Assembly (NCBI RefSeq): GCF_938028185.1
Contig: NZ_CALJAH010000135.1
Coordinates: forward strand, 1-7,123
Length of the DNA stretch: 7,123 nucleotides
Direction: 5' to 3'
Origin: an uncultured Cardiobacterium sp.
GTDB taxonomy: Bacteria; Pseudomonadota; Gammaproteobacteria; Cardiobacteriales; Cardiobacteriaceae
The translations under genes and the position numbers were made by a program. Positions 1-5,122 of the stretch are shown in pieces. Below the pieces are notes generated by a model that was given only the letters and a program-made list of their open reading frames with translations, was not told the origin of the DNA and made no database searches. Numbering within the stretch: the stretch's first letter is position 1; each line of letters starts with the position of its first letter.

Positions 1-3000
1 CGTACTTTCAAGCCGGAACGCGACGGCCTGTTTTGCGCCAAAATCTTCGGGCCAATCAAGGATTACGAATGCCTTTGCGGTAAATACAAGCGCCTCAAGC
101 ACCGTGGTGTCGTTTGTGAAAAGTGTGGCGTGGAAGTCACCAAATCCAGCGTGCGTCGCGAGCGCATGGGGCATATCGAACTGGCCACCCCGGTCGCCCA
201 TATCTGGTTTTTGAAATCACTGCCGTCACGTATCGGCCTGTTGCTTGACCTCACCCTGCGTGAAATCGAGCGGGTACTGTACTTTGAATCCTTCATCGTC
301 CTCGATCCGGGCATGACGCCGCTGGAAAAAAACCAGTTGCTCAACGAAGAAGCCTATTTGCAGGCGGTGGAAGAATACGGTCACGAATTCAAGGCGATGA
401 TGGGCGCGGAAGCGATTCAGGAAATCCTGCGTACCACCGACTGGCGCGACATCCTGCAAACGCTGAAAGAAGAACTGGAGCAAACCTCCTCCGAAACCAA
501 GAAAAAACGGCTGGTGAAGCGCATCAACCTGATTGACGCCTTCGTCCCTGACCCGGATGACCCGAAAAAAGTCGTCGGCAAACCGGAATGGCTGATTCTC
601 AACGTGCTGCCGGTACTGCCGCCTGACCTGCGTCCGCTGGTACCGCTCGACTCCGGCCGCTTTGCGACTTCCGACTTGAACGATCTCTATCGCCGCGTCA
701 TTAACCGTAATAACCGTCTGAAGCGCCTGCTGGAACTGTTCGCGCCGGACATCATCGTCCGCAACGAGAAGCGGATGCTGCAAGAAGCGGTTGACTCGCT
801 GCTCGATAACGGCCGTCGTGGTCGCACCGTCACCGGTTCCAACAAGCGTCCGCTGAAGTCGCTTGCCGACATGATCAAGGGCAAGCAGGGGCGTTTCCGG
901 CAAAACCTGCTGGGCAAGCGCGTCGACTACTCCGGCCGCTCCGTTATCGTGGTTGGTCCGACCCTGCGCTTGCACCAATGCGGCCTGCCGAAACGCATGG
1001 CGCTGGAACTGTTCAAACCGTTCATCTTCCAGCAGCTGATTGAAAAAGAACAGGCACCGACTATCAAAGCGGCGAAGCTGATGGTGGAGCGCGACGAGCC
1101 GGAAGTCTGGGATGCGCTGGAATACGTCATCCGCGAACACCCGGTCATGCTCAACCGCGCACCGACCCTGCACCGCTTGGGCATTCAGGCGTTTGAGCCG
1201 ATTCTCATTGAAGGCAAGGCGATTCAGCTGCACCCGCTGGTCTGCGCCGCCTTCAACGCGGACTTCGACGGCGACCAGATGGCGGTACACGTACCGCTGT
1301 CGCTGGAAGCGCAGTTGGAAGCGCGCGCGCTGATGATGAGCTCGAACAACATCCTCTCGCCTTCCAACGGCGAGCCGATTATCGTGCCGTCGCAGGACGT
1401 TGTCCTTGGCCTCTATTACATGACACGCGAGCGCGTCAACGCGAAAGGCGAGGGGATGCGCTTTGCGGACATCAAGGAAGTGGAGCGTGCCTATCAGGCA
1501 GGCGAAGTACACCTGCAAGCGAAAATTGAAGTGCGTCTGGACCTCTTTGAAGACGGCAGCAAAAATTTCCGCCGCATTCAGACCACCGTTGGCCGCGCGC
1601 TGTTGTCGCAAATCCTGCCGGAAGGCCTGTCGTTTGACCTCATTAACCGTGCGATGAACAAAAAGGCGATTTCTAACCTGATTAACCAGTGCTACCGCCA
1701 GATTGGTCAGAAAGAAACCGTCATCCTCGCCGACCAGCTGATGTACACCGGCTATCGCTATGCGACCTACTCCGGCGCCTCCATCGGCATCGTCGATATG
1801 GTCGTGCCGGCGGCGAAAGCGGAAATTCTGCAAACCTCTGAAAACGAAGTGAAGGAAATCGAAGACCAGTACGCCAGCGGTCTTCTCACCCAAGGCGAAA
1901 AATACAACAAAGTCATCGATATCTGGTCACGCGCCAATGAGAAACTGGCGAAGGCGATGATGGACAACCTGCGCCAGGAAGACGTGGTCAACCGCGACGG
2001 CGAAACCGTCAAGCAGGAATCCTTCAACTCCGTGTACATGATGGCAGACTCCGGAGCGCGGGGTTCTGCGGCGCAGATTCGTCAGCTCGCCGGCATGCGT
2101 GGCCTGATGGCCAAGCCGGACGGCTCCATCATCGAAACGCCGATTACCGCGAACTTCCGCGAAGGGCTGAACGTCCTGCAATACTTCATCTCTACCCACG
2201 GTGCGCGCAAAGGTCTGGCCGATACCGCGCTGAAAACCGCAAACTCCGGTTACCTTACCCGTCGCTTGGTGGACGTCTCGCAAGACGTAGTCGTCAACGA
2301 AGAAGACTGCGGCACGACGCGCGGCTTTGAAATTCAGGCGGTGGTTGAAGGCGGTGATGTGGTCGAGCGCCTGAGTGACCGCGTGTTGGGACGCGTACTG
2401 GCCGAACCGGTCGTCAATCAAGACGGTACCGTCGTACTGGATGCGGGCACCCTGCTCGAAGAAAAAGAAATCGCCGTGCTGGAAAGCGCGGGCGTGGATC
2501 GCGTTGTGGTGCGCTCGGTCATTACCTGCGAATCGCGCTACGGCGTCTGTGCGCAGTGCTATGGCCGTGATTTGGCGCGCGGACACCGCGTCAACGTCGG
2601 CGAAGCCGTCGGCGTTATCGCCGCGCAATCCATCGGTGAGCCGGGTACCCAGCTGACGATGCGTACCTTCCACATCGGTGGGGCGGCATCGAGCGCGGCC
2701 GCGGTTGGTTCGGTGGAAGCGAAGACCAACGGTACCGTGCGTCTGACCAACATCAAAACCGTCACCAACAAAGACGGCAAACTGGTTGCAGTTTCCCGCT
2801 CCGGCGAGCTGTCGGTCATCGACCAGAACGGCCACGAACGTGAACGCTACAAAATGCCCTATGGCGCGACGCTCGGCATTGAGCATGGCGACGAAGTCAA
2901 ACAGGGACAACTGCTCGCCAGTTGGGACCCGCACACCCACCCAATTATCGCCGAGGTGAGCGGCCGCATCGCCTTCCAGGATTTCGAAGACGGCGTCACC

Positions 3001-4095
3001 GTGCAAGAATCCTCCGATGCCGATACCGGTTTGACGGTACGCACCATCATGGATAACGCGCTGCGCTCTACCTCCGCCAAGGACAAGCGCCCGCTGATTC
3101 AACTGCTGGATGAGAATGGGCAGCCGGTAAAACAGGCCGGTTCCGACATCCCGGTCAACTACTTCCTGCCCGGCGGCGCGATTGTTCACCTGGACGACGG
3201 CGCCAAGGTGGAAGTGGGTGACGTTCTGGCGCGGATGCCGCAAGCGTCCGGCAAAACTGCGGACATCACCGGCGGTCTGCCGCGCGTTGCCGACCTCTTT
3301 GAGGCGCGTAAACCAAAAGAGCCGGCAATCCTCGCCGAGAAAACCGGTACCGTCTCCTTCGGTAAAGAAACCAAGGGTAAACAGCGACTTATCATCAGCA
3401 CCGAGGACAATGAAGTCATCGAAATCCTCATCCCGAAATGGCGGCGCCTCAACGTCTTTGAAGGCGAACAGGTCAAACAGGGCGACGTGCTGGCCGATGG
3501 CGAGCTGACCCCGCATGACATTCTGCGCCTGCGCGGCGTGGCGGAGCTGGCGGCACACATCGTGCGCGAAATCCAGAACGTTTACCGCCTGCAAGGGGTA
3601 AAAATTAACGACAAACACATCGAAGTTATCGTGCGCCAGATGCTGCGCAAGGTAATCGTGCTCGATGCTGGCGAATCCCGTCTGATCGTCGGCGAGCAAG
3701 TCGATTTGCAGCGTGTTCTTAGCGAGAACGACCGCCTGCAAGCCCAGGGCAAGCTGCCGGTGCGTTACGAACCGGTGCTGATGGGTATCACCAAAGCATC
3801 CCTGGCAACCGAGTCCTTCGTATCGGCGGCCTCCTTCCAGGAAACCACCCGCGTCCTGACCGAAGCCGCGGTGCTGGGCAGTTTCGACGAATTGCGCGGT
3901 CTGAAAGAAAACGTCATCGTCGGCCGCCTGATTCCGGCAGGCACGGGATTGGCCTATCACCAGCAGCGTCGCGCCAACCGCGAGGAAGAACAGGCGCTGT
4001 TTGAAATGGTCAAAGAAGAACCCGAAAACGAAAGCGGAAAAGTGGTGATGGCTGAAGCAGAAATGCCAGACGACGGTATTGACGACACCGAGTAA
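1..4095 (+). CDS. rpoC: DNA-directed RNA polymerase subunit beta' (5'-truncated by window)
   Basis: This is the beta' subunit of RNA polymerase, which carries the catalytic magnesium site and most of the DNA clamp. Frame 1 is open from base 1 to TAA at 4093-4095, giving 1364 residues. The first residue matches E. coli Arg47, so about 46 residues lie upstream and the full protein would be near 1410 (E. coli 1407). Numbering here is from the window start. The N-terminal zinc site is C24, C26, C39 and C42. The catalytic NADFDGD motif is at 419-425, with D421, D423 and D425 binding Mg2+. The bridge helix is at about 725-760, and the second zinc site is C770, C843, C850 and C853. The trigger loop (M887, R888, H891) is interrupted by the proteobacterial SI3-type insert, about 898-1085, before ITGGLPRV. 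The C-terminus is acidic. Relative to E. coli there are about 7 extra residues near 183-193 and about 5 fewer near 515-530. rpoB would be expected immediately upstream. All key residues seen are intact. Confidence 0.98.
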   Translation, partial: RTFKPERDGLFCAKIFGPIKDYECLCGKYKRLKHRGVVCEKCGVEVTKSSVRRERMGHIELATPVAHIWFLKSLPSRIGLLLDLTLREIERVLYFESFIVLDPGMTPLEKNQLLNEEAYLQAVEEYGHEFKAMMGAEAIQEILRTTDWRDILQTLKEELEQTSSETKKKRLVKRINLIDAFVPDPDDPKKVVGKPEWLILNVLPVLPPDLRPLVPLDSGRFATSDLNDLYRRVINRNNRLKRLLELFAPDIIVRNEKRMLQEAVDSLLDNGRRGRTVTGSNKRPLKSLADMIKGKQGRFRQNLLGKRVDYSGRSVIVVGPTLRLHQCGLPKRMALELFKPFIFQQLIEKEQAPTIKAAKLMVERDEPEVWDALEYVIREHPVMLNRAPTLHRLGIQAFEPILIEGKAIQLHPLVCAAFNADFDGDQMAVHVPLSLEAQLEARALMMSSNNILSPSNGEPIIVPSQDVVLGLYYMTRERVNAKGEGMRFADIKEVERAYQAGEVHLQAKIEVRLDLFEDGSKNFRRIQTTVGRALLSQILPEGLSFDLINRAMNKKAISNLINQCYRQIGQKETVILADQLMYTGYRYATYSGASIGIVDMVVPAAKAEILQTSENEVKEIEDQYASGLLTQGEKYNKVIDIWSRANEKLAKAMMDNLRQEDVVNRDGETVKQESFNSVYMMADSGARGSAAQIRQLAGMRGLMAKPDGSIIETPITANFREGLNVLQYFISTHGARKGLADTALKTANSGYLTRRLVDVSQDVVVNEEDCGTTRGFEIQAVVEGGDVVERLSDRVLGRVLAEPVVNQDGTVVLDAGTLLEEKEIAVLESAGVDRVVVRSVITCESRYGVCAQCYGRDLARGHRVNVGEAVGVIAAQSIGEPGTQLTMRTFHIGGAASSAAAVGSVEAKTNGTVRLTNIKTVTNKDGKLVAVSRSGELSVIDQNGHERERYKMPYGATLGIEHGDEVKQGQLLASWDPHTHPIIAEVSGRIAFQDFEDGVTVQESSDADTGLTVRTIMDNALRSTSAKDKRPLIQLLDENGQPVKQAGSDIPVNYFLPGGAIVHLDDGAKVEVGDVLARMPQASGKTADITGGLPRVADLFEARKPKEPAILAEKTGTVSFGKETKGKQRLIISTEDNEVIEILIPKWRRLNVFEGEQVKQGDVLADGELTPHDILRLRGVAELAAHIVREIQNVYRLQGVKINDKHIEVIVRQMLRKVIVLDAGESRLIVGEQVDLQRVLSENDRLQAQGKLPVRYEPVLMGITKASLATESFVSAASFQETTRVLTEAAVLGSFDELRGLKENVIVGRLIPAGTGLAYHQQRRANREEEQALFEMVKEEPENESGKVVMAEAEMPDDGIDDTE

Positions 4096-4114
4096 GCCAT
4101 CATGCAGCGCCAGC

Positions 4115-4134
4115 CCCGTCGGGACACCGGCGGG
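4115..4134 (+). other. GC-rich RNA hairpin after rpoC
   Basis: The arm at 4115-4122 (CCCGTCGG) pairs with 4127-4134 (CCGGCGGG) around a GACA loop. The stem has 8 pairs, one of them a U-G wobble. It starts 19 bp after the rpoC stop. No run of T follows (the next bases are CTTGACAACAA), so it does not look like a standard intrinsic terminator. It could protect the rpoC 3' end, act as a processing site or partly slow polymerase. It ends two bases before the -35 hexamer of the putative rpsL promoter. The pairing is seen in the sequence; the role is a guess. Confidence 0.5.
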
Positions 4135-4135
4135 C

Positions 4136-4164
4136 TTGACAACAACGGGGCAGACGCATACCAT
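4136..4164 (+). promoter_or_regulatory. putative sigma70-type promoter of the rpsL-rpsG-fusA operon
   Basis: A perfect -35 hexamer TTGACA (4136-4141) is followed by a 17-bp spacer and TACCAT (4159-4164), which matches the -10 consensus TATAAT at four of six positions, including the first two and last two bases. The bases after it (GCGCCACC) form a GC-rich discriminator. Transcription would start near 4171, giving a leader of about 59 nt before rpsL. No A/T-rich UP element lies upstream, where the sequence is a GC-rich hairpin. In E. coli the str operon also has its own promoter just before rpsL. The assignment rests on hexamer match, spacing and position only. Confidence 0.7.
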
Positions 4165-4165
4165 G

Positions 4166-4179
4166 CGCCACCTTTGGCG
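4166..4179 (+). other. small hairpin overlapping the predicted start of the rpsL transcript
   Basis: CGCCA (4166-4170) can pair with TGGCG (4175-4179) around a CCTT loop, and a further G-U pair is possible at 4165/4180. The left arm lies at or before the predicted +1. The hairpin would therefore form fully only in mRNA reading through from rpoC. With five or six pairs it may be chance. Confidence 0.25.
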
Positions 4180-4190
4180 TTGAGGCGCTG

Positions 4191-4206
4191 ATTTAAATTA
4201 ATTTAT
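4191..4206 (+). promoter_or_regulatory. AT-only tract with 12-bp perfect palindrome in the rpsL leader
   Basis: All 16 bases are A or T, and they contain the perfect palindrome TAAATTAATTTA (4194-4205). The tract ends ten bases before the rpsL Shine-Dalgarno sequence. An unstructured A/U-rich stretch at this place is typical of sites where ribosomal protein S1 helps load the 30S subunit, which would suit a highly translated gene. A protein-binding site on DNA is an alternative, but I recognise no specific operator. The sequence pattern is certain; the role is inferred. Confidence 0.4.
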
Positions 4207-4215
4207 GAGAAATCT

Positions 4216-4221
4216 GGAGAG
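4216..4221 (+). promoter_or_regulatory. ribosome-binding site of rpsL
   Basis: GGAGAG lies 8 nt before the ATG at 4230 and matches the GGAG core of the Shine-Dalgarno consensus. It supports that start codon, which also gives the conserved N-terminus MATVNQLVR. Confidence 0.85.
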
Positions 4222-4229
4222 ATTATTTC

Positions 4230-4604
4230 ATGGCAACCGTTAACCAGCTCGTGCGCAGCCCGCGTACGCGCCAAAAAGAAAAAAACAACGTTCCTGCATT
4301 GCAGGGCTGTCCGCAAAAGCGTGGCGTGTGCACCCGTGTGTACACTACCACGCCAAAAAAACCGAACTCTGCCATGCGCAAGGTTGCACGTACCCGTTTA
4401 ACCAACAAGTACGAAGTAACCGCCTATATCGGCGGTGAAGGGCACAACCTGCAAGAGCACTCCTTGGTGCTTATCCGCGGCGGACGGGTCAAGGACTTGC
4501 CGGGCGTGCGTTATCACATCGTGCGTGGCGCGCTGGATACCGCCGGCGTTAAAGACCGTAAACAGGGTCGTTCCAAATACGGCGCCAAACGTCCCAAGTC
4601 ATAA
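4230..4604 (+). CDS. rpsL: 30S ribosomal protein S12
   Basis: S12 lies at the subunit interface near the decoding centre of the 30S ribosome and helps control codon-anticodon accuracy. The 124-residue product has the same length as E. coli S12 and is collinear with it from the conserved N-terminus MATVNQLVR to a basic C-terminus ending KRPKS. The signature TTTPKKPNS (39-47) and the RGGRVKDLPG loop (83-92) are intact. Lys43 and Lys88, the usual positions of streptomycin-resistance substitutions, are both wild type, so this reads as a streptomycin-sensitive allele. Asp89 is the residue beta-methylthiolated in E. coli. Two seven-A runs (4279-4285 and 4355-4361) come from Lys codons. It is the first gene of the str operon, 134 bp after rpoC and 17 bp before rpsG. 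Identity is unambiguous. Confidence 0.99.
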   Translation: MATVNQLVRSPRTRQKEKNNVPALQGCPQKRGVCTRVYTTTPKKPNSAMRKVARTRLTNKYEVTAYIGGEGHNLQEHSLVLIRGGRVKDLPGVRYHIVRGALDTAGVKDRKQGRSKYGAKRPKS

Positions 4605-4607
4605 GTT

Positions 4608-4613
4608 AAGGAA
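4608..4613 (+). promoter_or_regulatory. ribosome-binding site of rpsG
   Basis: AAGGAA starts 4 bases after the rpsL stop and lies 8 nt before the rpsG ATG at 4622. With the whole rpsL-rpsG gap only 17 bp, it takes up much of the intergenic space. Close spacing suggests ribosomes finishing rpsL can help initiate rpsG. Confidence 0.8.
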
Positions 4614-4621
4614 ACCGTTTT

Positions 4622-5092
4622 ATGTCAAGAAGAGTACGTGCTCCGATTCGCCAGATTCTGCCGGATCCGAAGTTTGGAAACGTCGTAGTGGCGAAATTCA
4701 TCAATATCCTGATGGTCAGCGGCAAAAAATCGGTTGCTGAAAAAGTCGTCTATGAAGCGCTGGAAAAAGCCGCCGAGAAAAAGCAACTGCAACCGGTTGA
4801 AGTGCTGGAAGAAGCGCTGGAAAAAGTTCGTCCTGCGGTAGAAGTCAAATCCCGCCGTGTTGGCGGTGCGACCTATCAAGTGCCGGTGGAAGTTCGTCCG
4901 GTTCGTCAAAACGCCCTGGCAATGCGCTGGCTGATTGAAGCAGCACGCAAGCGTAATGAGAAATCCATGGCGCAACGCCTTGCGGCCGAGTTCCTCGAAG
5001 CGCTGGAAGATCGTGGTGCAGCGGTCAAAAAACGTGACGACACACACCGTATGGCGGAAGCGAACCGCGCGTTCGCCCACTTCCGCTGGTAA
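4622..5092 (+). CDS. rpsG: 30S ribosomal protein S7
   Basis: S7 is a primary 16S rRNA-binding protein that starts assembly of the 30S head and sits near the E and P sites. The 156-residue product begins MSRRVRAP and ends FAHFRW, the usual S7 end. It lacks the extra tail found in E. coli K-12. ILPDPKFG (13-20), the KSRRVGG segment followed by the TYQVPVEVRP beta-hairpin region, and the RNALAMRW-like segment (here QNALAMRW) are conserved and contact rRNA in the family. In E. coli, S7 represses its own operon by binding a long rpsL-rpsG intergenic RNA. Here that gap is 17 bp, so such a target is not visible. It follows rpsL by 17 bp and precedes fusA by 30 bp, so it is co-transcribed with both. 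Codon 2 is TCA, a codon otherwise avoided in the rest of this gene. Confidence 0.99.
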   Translation: MSRRVRAPIRQILPDPKFGNVVVAKFINILMVSGKKSVAEKVVYEALEKAAEKKQLQPVEVLEEALEKVRPAVEVKSRRVGGATYQVPVEVRPVRQNALAMRWLIEAARKRNEKSMAQRLAAEFLEALEDRGAAVKKRDDTHRMAEANRAFAHFRW

Positions 5093-5103
5093 CGCGTTCA
5101 CCA

Positions 5104-5110
5104 TAAGGAG
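5104..5110 (+). promoter_or_regulatory. ribosome-binding site of fusA, long spacer
   Basis: TAAGGAG is a seven-base match to the anti-Shine-Dalgarno complement. It is followed by a 12-nt A/C-rich spacer (ACAAACAAACAC) before the ATG at 5123. That spacing is longer than the common 5-9 nt, but the match is strong and no closer purine-rich site exists. The start is fixed by the conserved N-terminus MARKTPINKYRN. Confidence 0.8.
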
Positions 5111-5122
5111 ACAAACAAACAC

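Noticed and set aside
226..1893. A 555-residue open frame on the minus strand opposite rpoC.
   Set aside because: It is in the same register as the 745-residue frame, bounded by TCA codons of rpoC at 226 and 1927. The sense strand encodes highly conserved beta' motifs, and the antisense product resembles nothing known.
4115..4134. Intrinsic terminator for rpoC.
   Set aside because: The stem is suitable, but there is no T-run after it and a promoter -35 begins two bases later. I list it as a hairpin only.
1927..4164. A 745-residue open frame on the minus strand opposite rpoC.
   Set aside because: Its codons are exactly in register with rpoC codons. It stays open only because rpoC avoids TTA, CTA and TCA codons. 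The translation is low-complexity (rich in F, H, V, Q, R) with no recognisable domain, and it runs past the rpoC stop into the promoter region.
4279..4361. Possible -1 frameshift heptamers A AAA AAC (4279-4286 area) and A AAA AAA (4355-4361) in rpsL.
   Set aside because: Both arise from Lys codons, the second at the invariant Lys43-Lys44. The full-length S12 frame is intact, and the shifted frame I followed ends without a conserved product. I see no stimulatory structure or upstream Shine-Dalgarno.
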